The notes beneath the pieces were generated by a model. That model saw only the letters and a program-made list of their open reading frames with translations. It was not told the origin of the DNA and did no database searches. Positions 55,971 to 63,996 of a stretch of 64,000 bases of DNA are shown here, one piece after another. The position numbers were made by a program, and so were the translations under genes. The stretch's first letter is position 1; each line of letters begins with the position of its first letter. The stretch is from Flavobacteriaceae bacterium (GTDB taxonomy: Bacteria > Bacteroidota > Bacteroidia > Flavobacteriales > Flavobacteriaceae): assembly GCA_002702745.1 (NCBI GenBank), contig PABM01000031.1, positions 4,344 to 68,343 of the forward strand. The letters are read 5' to 3'.

Positions 55971-56621
55971 CTATTTTTTGAAAACAACAAGTTTGGCCTT
56001 GTAACCCGTTGATATTAACCACTTTTTATTTGACAACTGTTTTCCAAATTCATCCATAACAATAAGTTGAGCTGTATTTGGACTTGATTCTCCTTCGTTT
56101 AATGCAATGAAATCGATATTGTTATAGCCATCATCTAAATCAACGTCTACAACATAAAAAACCGATGATAATAAAATATTAGGATGTAAAACTGCTCCAT
56201 TAATCATTAGTCTTATTCTATCTCCATCAACATATTCATGATCTCTACATTTTATAATAATATAATCCGATTCTGTTTCAAGATCACCCAAATAAAAGTC
56301 TTTACTAAATTTTGATTTATTAATATTTCCCTCGTTAAAGGTTTGACGTATTTTCCATGTTGGTGTGACTAAATCAGTTTTACCCGTTATATCAACTTCC
56401 TGTTTATTTGAAGTAATATCAAAATCTAGATTATAATCAAAAAATTTTTTTGGATTTTTTTTAGTAAGTCCAATTGGTGAAATTCTTTTAAGATTAAATG
56501 TCTCTTTATTTATACTATTTGTATCTAAAGATTTTATTTTCAATGACTTAATTGCAGTTTCCTGAGCAAATGAATTAATAACTAAAAAAAGAAATAAAAA
56601 TAATATTTTGTTAAACCTCAT
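55971..56621 (-). CDS. Secreted protein of unknown function, flavobacterial type
   Basis: A 216-aa protein with a signal peptide (MRFNKILFLFLFLVINSFAQ) and a beta-rich mature part: ESDYIIIKCRDHEYVDGDRIRLMINGAVLHPNI and DLDDGYNNIDFIALNEGESSPNTAQLIV. The core looks like an immunoglobulin-like or carbohydrate-binding sandwich. I do not recognise a named family with certainty. It is commonly seen beside dnaN in this group. A -7 element lies 20 bp upstream. Confidence 0.78.
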   Translation of the reverse strand: MRFNKILFLFLFLVINSFAQETAIKSLKIKSLDTNSINKETFNLKRISPIGLTKKNPKKFFDYNLDFDITSNKQEVDITGKTDLVTPTWKIRQTFNEGNINKSKFSKDFYLGDLETESDYIIIKCRDHEYVDGDRIRLMINGAVLHPNILLSSVFYVVDVDLDDGYNNIDFIALNEGESSPNTAQLIVMDEFGKQLSNKKWLISTGYKAKLVVFKK

Positions 56622-56641
56622 TTTTCAAAAATAATCTTAAA

Positions 56642-56649
56642 CAAAGATA
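56642..56649 (-). promoter_or_regulatory. Putative -7 element TATCTTTG
   Basis: An exact TAnnTTTG match on the minus strand, 20 bases before the start of the secreted protein gene at 56621. Confidence 0.45.
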
Positions 56650-56725
56650 TTTAAAATGATTGTCTGATTTTAAAATATTAAAGTTATCTTAACAACTATG
56701 AAGATAAATTAAACTAAATAAATTC

Positions 56726-57532
56726 TTGGAGACATTTGAACTATTAGGGTTTTTTGGAGCATTTATGGTTGGTCTAATTTTAGGGTTGATTGGTAGTGGT
56801 GGATCTATACTTTCGGTCCCGATTCTTGTGTATTTGTTTGGAATAAACCCAATTACTGCTACAGCCTATTCCCTATTCATAGTTGGCACTACATCTTTAA
56901 TTGGTTCAATTAAGAATTTAAGAAATAAATTGATTAACTATTCAACAACATTATTATTTTCATTTTCAGCTGTTATCACCGTTTATTTAACAAGAAAATA
57001 CCTTATACATTTGATTCCTGAGACCATAATAGACTCAGATTTGATATTTCTTAGTAAAAATCAATTAATAATGCTTCTGTTCTCGTTACTTATGCTAGTA
57101 GCAGGTTTTTTAATGATAAAGAGAACCCCTAAAACCATTGTAGGGTTAAAACAAACCAGAACAATAGCTCCAAATAAATTCTTAATTTTTACAGAAGGGT
57201 CGTTAATAGGTTTTTTGACAGGTTTGGTAGGTGCTGGTGGCGGATTTATAATTATCCCTATTCTTGTAATTCTTTCTGATTTAAGAATGAAAGCAGCTAT
57301 TGCAACTTCACTAGCGATAATCTCATTAAAATCATTAATTGGTTTTATAGGGGATGTTCAAAATCTTAGAATTGATTGGATATTTTTACTATTATTCACC
57401 TCAGTTTCTGTAATCGGAATATTTATCGGTCAATTATTTTCACAGAAAGTCCCTGAAAATAAACTAAAAATGGTTTTCGGTTTATTTGTAATTATTATAG
57501 GAATTAGTATTCTATTTATTGAACTTACTTAG
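56726..57532 (+). CDS. TauE/SafE family sulfite exporter-like permease
   Basis: A 268-aa membrane protein with about eight helices in two repeats, each with the family motif: GLILGLIGSGGSILSVPILVY and GFLTGLVGAGGGFIIIPILVI. The start is a TTG at 56726; an internal ATG at 56765 would cut into the first helix, so the TTG is preferred. Substrates of the family include sulfite, sulfonates and similar anions. The stop overlaps a small leftward ORF by 8 bp. Confidence 0.9.
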   Translation: METFELLGFFGAFMVGLILGLIGSGGSILSVPILVYLFGINPITATAYSLFIVGTTSLIGSIKNLRNKLINYSTTLLFSFSAVITVYLTRKYLIHLIPETIIDSDLIFLSKNQLIMLLFSLLMLVAGFLMIKRTPKTIVGLKQTRTIAPNKFLIFTEGSLIGFLTGLVGAGGGFIIIPILVILSDLRMKAAIATSLAIISLKSLIGFIGDVQNLRIDWIFLLLFTSVSVIGIFIGQLFSQKVPENKLKMVFGLFVIIIGISILFIELT

Positions 57533-57653
57533 ATTTTTTTCCGAGCGCAAAGCCCAGGGGAAGAACGAGTAATAAAGCATAAAATTTGAATAGTAATCCA
57601 ATCAGCGGCACAATTATCATAAGCAAAATCCAAAAATTTTTATTTTTTATCAA
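57525..57653 (-). CDS. Small membrane protein, 42 codons
   Basis: Reads from a TTG at 57653, 3 bp after the RidA-lipoprotein stop, to a TAA at 57525. The translation is almost wholly hydrophobic (NFWILLMIIVPLIGLLFKFY, then ALLLVLPLGFALGKKSK) with a basic end, so one or two membrane helices are predicted. A later ATG at 57620 would give 31 residues. The tight spacing and its position filling an otherwise empty gap support a real gene. Function unknown. Confidence 0.5.
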   Translation of the reverse strand: MIKNKNFWILLMIIVPLIGLLFKFYALLLVLPLGFALGKKSK

Positions 57654-57656
57654 GAT

Positions 57657-58151
57657 TTAATTTTTTTTGATTGCCATACACTCAATTTCTAACTTAGCTT
57701 CTAAAGCTAAACCACTCCCTGCAAAAGCACTTCTGGCAGGTAATTTTTGGGGGTTAAAAAACTTCTTATACTCTTGACTCATTAAGGGCCAATCTTTTAT
57801 GTCTGAGAGCATACAAGTACATTTAAAAATATCATCCATTGATCCCCCCATTTTTTCAAGTTTATTTTTGATGTTAGTTAATGTTTGTCTAGTTTCAGCT
57901 TCAATACCTCCATCGATTAGTGTACCATCAGGAAGTGTTCCTATTTCGCCGGATAGAAAAATGATACCATTAACCACTGTGGCTTCAGAAAATGGATATC
58001 CACGGTCAATATTTTCTTGAGAATTTATAAACTCTATAGTATTTAAATTTGAGTTTGAATTATTGGCTTTAACATCCTTATTACCAACTTTTAAGGAAAT
58101 ACAGGAATTAAAAATTAAAAAGATTAATAAAAAAACATAATTAACCTTCAT
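57657..58151 (-). CDS. RidA/YjgF-family protein exported as a lipoprotein
   Basis: 164 aa from the ATG at 58151, with a lipoprotein signal (FLLIFLIFNSC, lipidated Cys at residue 17) and a short linker, then a RidA domain: ENIDRGYPFSEATVVNGIIFLSGEIG, GGIEAETRQTLTNIKNKLEKMGGS, and KLPARSAFAGSGLALEAKLEIECMAI with the conserved arginine. RidA normally detoxifies enamine/imine intermediates in the cytosol; here it would face the periplasm or outer membrane. It overlaps the membrane-protein gene upstream by 11 bp. Confidence 0.88.
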   Translation of the reverse strand: MKVNYVFLLIFLIFNSCISLKVGNKDVKANNSNSNLNTIEFINSQENIDRGYPFSEATVVNGIIFLSGEIGTLPDGTLIDGGIEAETRQTLTNIKNKLEKMGGSMDDIFKCTCMLSDIKDWPLMSQEYKKFFNPQKLPARSAFAGSGLALEAKLEIECMAIKKN

Positions 58152-58665
58152 GATTTTCAAATTTAGAGTTATTAAATACCAGGAATACAAAAATTAGTAT
58201 TCCAATTGATGAGACTATAGTGGTTAAAATTCCAGAGTTTGATAAAACTATATAATCTGAAACAATATCAAACAGAACCAAAGCTAAGAAAACCTGTTTT
58301 CTTTGATCATAAAAGAGCGCAGAGATTCTTTTATAATATGTGGCTAATCCAAACCAAATTGCAGGAATTACACTCAAGACAAATAATAGTATCCATCCAA
58401 AAGTGAATGAGTTTAGAAAGTCGTTTAAATAAAATTCTGGATTATCAACAATTTTCTTAGCTAACTCATCACCAAAGGCTTGTATCGCCATCTGATTTTC
58501 AAGTGACGGATCAGAAATATCAAAATTTCCTAAGGATGTAAAATATGATGTCCATTTTGAAATTAATGTAATAATTAAAGGGATTGAAAGAACTATTGTA
58601 AACAATGTTCTTAAAAAAAAGATTGTACCGCTGATAGTTCCAGCGAAAGAAAAAAATTTTTTCAT
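58141..58665 (-). CDS. Multi-pass membrane protein, unknown (DUF805-like layout)
   Basis: 174 aa from the ATG at 58665 (MKKFFSFAGTISGTIFFLRTL). Four hydrophobic segments are seen at about residues 15-35, 82-105, 124-140 and 148-165. The ATYYKRISALF segment vaguely recalls the KRLHD motif of DUF805, but I cannot assign it. It sits 25 bp after the DUF1295 gene and overlaps the RidA lipoprotein. Confidence 0.72.
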   Translation of the reverse strand: MKKFFSFAGTISGTIFFLRTLFTIVLSIPLIITLISKWTSYFTSLGNFDISDPSLENQMAIQAFGDELAKKIVDNPEFYLNDFLNSFTFGWILLFVLSVIPAIWFGLATYYKRISALFYDQRKQVFLALVLFDIVSDYIVLSNSGILTTIVSSIGILIFVFLVFNNSKFENHEG

Positions 58666-58690
58666 GGTTAGTTTTTTACAAAAATCAAAA

Positions 58691-59536
58691 TTAACCAAAA
58701 ATTCTAAAAAAAAGCCTAGGTGTATTTTTTAAATATTCTTTGTAAGAATCAAGATGTCCCCATTTTTTATCTCCTTGATTTTCAAGTATTCTAATTCCAG
58801 AGATGTAAACTAACAAAATATATACAAAGATTGGTGAAATCAATGTTAAGTACTGTAAATCTTGAAGTGATGAAAATGACATAACTGCCACTCCAAACCA
58901 TAACAATATTTCACCCAAGTAATTAGGGTGTCTTGAATAAGACCATAACCCAGTTGAAATAAATTTACCCTTATTATTTACGTTTTTTCTAAAAACTGTT
59001 TTTTGATGATCTGCAATAACTTCGATTATGAAACCTAAAATAAATATCAGTAATCCAATATAAAATACATTATTCATTATTATTCCAGAATATGAAGAAA
59101 GAGCAGTTAAAACACATAACAAACACATTGAAACCCACATTCCTTGAAGAGTCCAAGTCATAAAAAATCTTGTAAAATTTGTTTTAATTTCTCTAAATCT
59201 TCTATCCTCTCCAGCTTTATGAATTCTCATAAATAAGAAAGAACCAAGTCTTATTGCCCAAATGGCAACACAGGAAACAATCACATAATCAGAAATTTTT
59301 CCTGAGTCAGTAATGTACATAGCAGCAAGGATAGCTGTTAAATAAGTGATACTACCTGTTAAATCAAAAAACTTTTCAGTTTGAAAAATATAAGCAGGAA
59401 TAAAACATATCCATTGAATTGAAAAAATCAATAAAATTAAATTTTTCACAAGTTGTAAATCTGTCAATAATGCAATTTGAAAAGGAATGTAAAAAGCTAT
59501 AATTGAAGATAAGATGTTAAATAAATGATTCTTCAT
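58691..59536 (-). CDS. DUF1295 family (steroid 5-alpha-reductase/isoprenylcysteine methyltransferase-like) membrane protein
   Basis: A 281-aa protein with about seven hydrophobic helices. The C-terminal GLWSYSRHPNYLGEILLWFGVAVM is the hallmark of DUF1295, where the Arg-His-Pro-Asn-Tyr loop binds a cofactor (NADPH or SAM) in related enzymes. The physiological substrate is unknown; lipids are likely. It overlaps the 86-aa gene upstream by 4 bp (ATGA). Confidence 0.88.
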   Translation of the reverse strand: MKNHLFNILSSIIAFYIPFQIALLTDLQLVKNLILLIFSIQWICFIPAYIFQTEKFFDLTGSITYLTAILAAMYITDSGKISDYVIVSCVAIWAIRLGSFLFMRIHKAGEDRRFREIKTNFTRFFMTWTLQGMWVSMCLLCVLTALSSYSGIIMNNVFYIGLLIFILGFIIEVIADHQKTVFRKNVNNKGKFISTGLWSYSRHPNYLGEILLWFGVAVMSFSSLQDLQYLTLISPIFVYILLVYISGIRILENQGDKKWGHLDSYKEYLKNTPRLFFRIFG

Positions 59537-59793
59537 TTTAATAAAATATAAGTGATAAAAAGTAATAAATACACCCCTAAATACAATCTGTATTTATTTC
59601 TTGTTATAATATAATCTTTATTCTGTGGAAAAATATTAAAAAACAACCCTTTTAATTCTTTAATGAATAATGGTTTAATATTAATCTTCCAATCATCAGT
59701 CTGATAAACAATCTTTCTAAATTTACTTCTAAAAAAAGTGCTTGGAATTCCCCAAACTAATAGTGCAATAAACAAATAACAATCCATTGGCAT
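59533..59793 (-). CDS. Small membrane protein, first gene of the DUF1295-RidA cluster
   Basis: An 86-aa protein with an N-terminal helix (YLFIALLVWGIPSTFF), a basic soluble stretch (RSKFRKIVYQTDDWKINIKPLF), and a C-terminal helix (YRLYLGVYLLLFITYILL). No family recognised. The start could also be the second Met at 59787. It overlaps DUF1295 by 4 bp, so both are probably translated together. Confidence 0.7.
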   Translation of the reverse strand: MPMDCYLFIALLVWGIPSTFFRSKFRKIVYQTDDWKINIKPLFIKELKGLFFNIFPQNKDYIITRNKYRLYLGVYLLLFITYILLK

Positions 59794-59846
59794 ATTTTGT
59801 GTTACATATTTATTTAATCAAAATTTGTTCCATTTATCTTGAAAAT

Positions 59847-60749
59847 ATGCTCAAAATTGCACATGATAAAATATATAATCACCCATTGAAGGAAAATCAC
59901 AGGTTTCCAATGATAAAATATGAACTGATTCCTCAGCAATTAATAATTGAAAATACATGTAATGAAAATAATTTTTTCAATCCTGGTGATTTAAAAGATG
60001 ATGTTATTCTTCTTACTCATGAATCTAATTATTATAATAAATTAATAAATCAAAAATTAGAAAAAAAAGAGATGAGAGCTATTGGTTTTCCTATGTCTAA
60101 AAAACTTATTCAAAGAGAAAAAAAAATAGTTCAAGGTACTATTGAATGTGCGCTAAATTCCATCAAATTCGGAGTTTCTATGAATATAGCTGGTGGCACT
60201 CATCATGCTTTTACTAATCGGGCAGAGGCATTTTGTATCTTAAATGATCAAGCTATAGCCGCAAATTTTTTAATTAAAAATAATTACTGTCAAAGGATAT
60301 TAATTTTGGATTTAGATGTTCACCAAGGAAACGGAACAGCTGAAATATTCAGAAAAAATAAAAATGTTTTCACTGCTTCTTTTCATGGAGAAAAGAACTA
60401 TCCATTTAGAAAAGAAATTAGTGATTTTGATTATGGTTTTAGTGATGGAACAAGTGATCAGCAATACTTAGATAAAATTAAGTATGATGTTCCTCGGCTA
60501 ATCGATAGTTTCAAGCCGGATTTTATTTTTTATTTATCTGGAGTTGATATAATCAAAAATGACAAACTTGGAAGATTATCTGTTTCTATAAAAGGGTGTA
60601 AGGAAAGGGACAGATTTGTGTTAAATTATTGTAAAACTAACAGAATTCCGGTTCAGATAAGTATGGGTGGAGGATATTCCCCAATATTAAGGGATATTAT
60701 AGAAGCACACTCGAATACTTTCAGATTAGCACAAGAAATTTATTTTTGA
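59847..60749 (+). CDS. Histone deacetylase-like amidohydrolase (arginase/deacetylase fold)
   Basis: A 300-aa zinc-dependent deacetylase started at the ATG at 59847 (MLKIAHDKIYNHPLKENHRFP); a longer frame has an unrelated leader. Active-site blocks are NIAGGTHHAF, ILILDLDVHQGNGTAEIF (metal-binding D-x-H) and DFIFYLSGVDI. Bacterial members act on acetylated polyamines, acetoin-related substrates or proteins; which one is unknown. It faces a 50-codon ORF at 60765-60917. Confidence 0.92.
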   Translation: MLKIAHDKIYNHPLKENHRFPMIKYELIPQQLIIENTCNENNFFNPGDLKDDVILLTHESNYYNKLINQKLEKKEMRAIGFPMSKKLIQREKKIVQGTIECALNSIKFGVSMNIAGGTHHAFTNRAEAFCILNDQAIAANFLIKNNYCQRILILDLDVHQGNGTAEIFRKNKNVFTASFHGEKNYPFRKEISDFDYGFSDGTSDQQYLDKIKYDVPRLIDSFKPDFIFYLSGVDIIKNDKLGRLSVSIKGCKERDRFVLNYCKTNRIPVQISMGGGYSPILRDIIEAHSNTFRLAQEIYF

Positions 60750-60764
60750 ATAAATATTATAAAT

Positions 60765-60917
60765 TTATTTTTTAAGAGAAATAAATCTACCATCTTGTCC
60801 GCGTCTTTTTTCAAGATTTTTGATTTTTAAAAAATCATTCCTCTTAAACCTTTTACCGTTAACATACAGATGACTAACACCACTTGGAAATTCTATATTT
60901 AAAAGATTTCTTTTCAT
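60765..60917 (-). CDS. Small basic protein, 50 codons, unknown
   Basis: Starts with ATG at 60917 (MKRNLLNIEFPSGVSHLYVN) and ends with TAA at 60765. It is rich in Lys and Arg (NGKRFKRNDFLKIKNLEKRR) with a glycine-containing end (GQDGRFISLKK). No membrane segment or known family. It ends 15 bp from the convergent HDAC-like gene and fills part of the longest unexplained gap. The 92 bp upstream (60918-61009) are A/T homopolymer-rich and show nothing else. Confidence 0.5.
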   Translation of the reverse strand: MKRNLLNIEFPSGVSHLYVNGKRFKRNDFLKIKNLEKRRGQDGRFISLKK

Positions 60918-61009
60918 TAAAAAAAAAAGGGAGATAAATCTAAGAAAAAAAATATGGTTTTGTGAAAAAAAAATTAATTTTTTATGTTATTTGATTGATT
61001 ATTAATAAA

Positions 61010-61138
61010 TTATTTACCAATAAGACAAGTCACCTCTTCCCCATCATATCTGTTAAATCTATTATTTGAAAAAAGTGCGTACTTTTTGCATACTCCTAAA
61101 AACGCAGTAAACTGTAGTAAAACTGTAAAAACTCTTAA
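61010..61138 (-). other. In-frame open extension beyond the lipoprotein TAG stop
   Basis: After the TAG at 61139-61141 the same frame continues for 42 sense codons to a TAA at 61010-61012, ending NNRFNRYDGEEVTCLIGK. There is no ATG or TTG within it, so it cannot be a separate gene. It may be a decayed C-terminus, a read-through tail or chance. Confidence 0.3.
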
Positions 61139-62545
61139 CTACATCATACAGTCAAATACTAGTTCTTTTGAAAAGATTGGAGTTGTCATATTATTTTCAA
61201 AATACTCTACTAAAATAATAACAGGTTCATATCCATTTGGTGTTCCGTCTTCATCATATGACCAATTAGTATCCCAACTAACCATAACCCCTATATCAGC
61301 GAAATCAGCATTGAGAATCAGTTCATCTGCAAGTGGTGCATTATTTCCACCTAAGTCAAGTGTCGATACTGTTGTCCATCCACTAGATTCATCAGGTATT
61401 GGAACATATTCAATTGGACTAGTAATTTTAACAAACCACCAAGGCCAACAATATCCATTTTCATCCTCATTACACAAATCGTTTTCACTTAACAATGTCA
61501 TCTTAACCTTAAGCTGTGCACAATCTTCTGAATTTTTTATTGCTTTTAAACTATAATATTCTGTATCATTATCAATAATATCAGTACAAAGGTCGTTAAT
61601 TTCATCCTCGTTAGTATCCGGAATATCGATTATATTTGGGTTTAAAATATTCATACCCCAAGAACCAGAAATTGGGTACTCAAAAATATTTGTACTTATT
61701 ATTTCATATGATGAGTTTGTTATAAAGTCCTCAATATAGACTGAAAAATTAGGAACATTTATATCAATACCTAAATTTTCATATCTGTCTTCAATATTAT
61801 TTGTAATTTCTTCTGGACTTAATAAAACAGCTTGTGAGATAAGTTGACTTCCTATTGTTTCAGAATTTAACTCCCCATCATTTCTAATATCAGTAATTAT
61901 ATTAGCCATAATTTCAGAAAACTCTGCTTCAGTTCTTAATCCCTGCAAAATTGATGATATGGCGATTAAAATAGCGTCACCCTCAGAACTTCCTGAAATA
62001 TTAAGATTTTCTGAGCTATCAATTGATTGAGAAATATTAAATATTGATAAAATTTCAGATTGAGCCTGTGATTTTGCATCTTCTATTGTACTTGAATTAT
62101 TCATAATTAAATACTCAACTCTTGCCTTTTCAAGATGAGTCAAAACATTCAAATTAATACTTGAAACATCAGAAATATCGGAAATTGCATTTAAAGTTAT
62201 TTGGGAATTAGATTGGACTCCACAAACCTCATTGAAATAAAAACCATCTACCCTCAATGTTGCAAATGGAGAAACTAAGGATACTCCGTTTATTTCAAAT
62301 ACCCCAGAATTATCAATTATTTGTGTTGTGTAGTTTAAACCAGTTGGATTGAAATTTTCATCTAACTCAGATAATATTATTGAAGACCCATTTAAAAAAG
62401 GACCTTTTTGTGCAAAACCGGAAACAAAAGCATTTTCAATATTATTCGTTGGATTATTTGAATCAGAATTATTTTCAGATGGTGAAGAGTCGTCACTACA
62501 ACTTAGAATAAAGGCAAAAGCTAAAAATAATATTAATTTTCTCAT
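61139..62545 (-). CDS. Surface or periplasmic lipoprotein, unknown function
   Basis: A 468-aa protein with a lipoprotein signal (FAFILSCSDD, lipidated Cys16) and an acidic Asn/Ser-rich linker. A conserved N-terminal block follows (SGFAQKGPFLNGSSIILSELD, TLRVDGFYFNEVCGVQ, AISDISDVSSINLNVLTHLEKARVEYL), a type I recall from Bacteroidota lipoproteins of unknown role. The acidic tail after the Cys is the kind of signal that sends Bacteroidota lipoproteins to the surface. The C-terminal about 160 residues form a separate cysteine-containing domain, perhaps a ligand-binding sandwich. No operon partner is seen. Confidence 0.82.
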   Translation of the reverse strand: MRKLILFLAFAFILSCSDDSSPSENNSDSNNPTNNIENAFVSGFAQKGPFLNGSSIILSELDENFNPTGLNYTTQIIDNSGVFEINGVSLVSPFATLRVDGFYFNEVCGVQSNSQITLNAISDISDVSSINLNVLTHLEKARVEYLIMNNSSTIEDAKSQAQSEILSIFNISQSIDSSENLNISGSSEGDAILIAISSILQGLRTEAEFSEIMANIITDIRNDGELNSETIGSQLISQAVLLSPEEITNNIEDRYENLGIDINVPNFSVYIEDFITNSSYEIISTNIFEYPISGSWGMNILNPNIIDIPDTNEDEINDLCTDIIDNDTEYYSLKAIKNSEDCAQLKVKMTLLSENDLCNEDENGYCWPWWFVKITSPIEYVPIPDESSGWTTVSTLDLGGNNAPLADELILNADFADIGVMVSWDTNWSYDEDGTPNGYEPVIILVEYFENNMTTPIFSKELVFDCMM

Positions 62546-62610
62546 ATCATTAAATTACAATAATAAATTTTATTTTATTATTTTTACATAAATACTTGAT
62601 TATCAATAAT

Positions 62611-63996
62611 TTACTTGCCGATACAGAATTTTGAAAATATATTTCCTAAAACTTCGTCATTGGATATTTCGCCGGTGAGTTCACCTAAAAAATATATTGC
62701 CTGTTTAATGTCTATTGCCAATAGATCAGATGATATATTTTTAGATATTGAGATTTTTACCTTGTGGATTTCTTCATAAGTTTTATTTAACAAGTCATAA
62801 TGTCTTGAATTTGATATAGTGTAATTATCAATCTGGCTTGTTAAGTTATTTATGTATGAAATAATTTCATCTCTTAAATTATCAATATTTAACTTATTTT
62901 TTGCACTTATTGATATGGGGTTAAACTCGTCTAAATCACTTACTAAAGTTTCAGATTTTATATCATTTTTATTTAATAATGTTATCAATTTAGCATTTGG
63001 AAATTTATTATCAATATCAGTAAGATAATTTACATAATGATTTAATTTTTCTTTATTTAGAGTCGAGTAATCAATCAAGAAAATAATAATTTCTGATTCA
63101 TTCATTTTTTTGAAAGTTCTCTCAATTCCAATATTCTCAATTTCATCCTCTGTATTTCTGATGCCGGCTGTATCAATAAATCTACATTTAACACCATTTA
63201 TATTTATTTGATCTTCAATTGTATCCCTTGTTGTTCCTGCTATTGAGCTTACAATTGCACGTTCTTCATTAAGTAATGTATTTAACAGAGTAGATTTTCC
63301 TGTATTAGGTTCACCAACAATAGCTATTGGTATTCCGTTTTTAATAACATTTCCTGTCTTAAATGAGTCGATTAGCTTTTTTAAAATAAAAGTAATTTTA
63401 TCTAATAATTTATTTAATTCCTTTTTGTTCGCAAACTCTACATCCTCTTGTGAAAAATCTAATTCTAATTCGATTAACGAGGCAAAGTTTACTAACTCAC
63501 TTCTTAAATCATTAATATCATTTTTAAAACCTCCTCTCATTTGGTTCATAGCTAACCTGTGTGAGGCCTCAGTATTACTAGAAATCAAATCTGCAACTGA
63601 TTCAGCTTGACTTAAATCCATTTTACCATTTAAAAAGGATCGCATCGTAAATTCGCCGGGATTAGCCACCCTACAATTATGATTTAATAGTAGCTGAATA
63701 ATAGATTCCTGAATAAAAATACTTCCATGACATGAAATCTCGACCAAGTCTTCGCCTGTATATGATTTAGGGTTTCTAAAAACAGTTATTAATACCTTAT
63801 CAATGGTTCTATCATCTTCAACAATGTAACCCAACTGAACAGTGTTAGCTTTTTGGTCTTTTAATTTGATTTTTTCTACTCCATTAAATATTTTATCAGC
63901 GATTGAAATACTTTCAGAACCAGAAATTCTAATCATAGAAATAGCTCCGATTCCAGATGGTGATGCTAATGCCAGTATGTTATCATTTTTTATCAA
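62611..63996 (-). CDS. mnmE: tRNA uridine-5-carboxymethylaminomethyl(34) synthesis GTPase MnmE
   Basis: A 461-aa GTPase which, with MnmG, modifies the wobble uridine of several tRNAs. N-terminal tetrahydrofolate-binding domain (ILALASPSGIGAISMIRISGSE), helical domain, and an inserted G domain: G1 GEPNTGKSTLL, G2 GTTRDT, G3 DTAG, G4 NKND. The C-terminal C-I-G-K matches the catalytic CxGK. The start is a TTG at 63996, 4 bp from the window edge; an earlier start outside the window cannot be excluded. Confidence 0.95.
   Translation of the reverse strand: MIKNDNILALASPSGIGAISMIRISGSESISIADKIFNGVEKIKLKDQKANTVQLGYIVEDDRTIDKVLITVFRNPKSYTGEDLVEISCHGSIFIQESIIQLLLNHNCRVANPGEFTMRSFLNGKMDLSQAESVADLISSNTEASHRLAMNQMRGGFKNDINDLRSELVNFASLIELELDFSQEDVEFANKKELNKLLDKITFILKKLIDSFKTGNVIKNGIPIAIVGEPNTGKSTLLNTLLNEERAIVSSIAGTTRDTIEDQININGVKCRFIDTAGIRNTEDEIENIGIERTFKKMNESEIIIFLIDYSTLNKEKLNHYVNYLTDIDNKFPNAKLITLLNKNDIKSETLVSDLDEFNPISISAKNKLNIDNLRDEIISYINNLTSQIDNYTISNSRHYDLLNKTYEEIHKVKISISKNISSDLLAIDIKQAIYFLGELTGEISNDEVLGNIFSKFCIGK

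Noticed and set aside
60918..61009. A/T homopolymer-rich spacer as a possible origin or repeat
   Set aside because: No iterons, DnaA boxes or ordered repeats can be recognised; it looks like plain AT-rich spacer.
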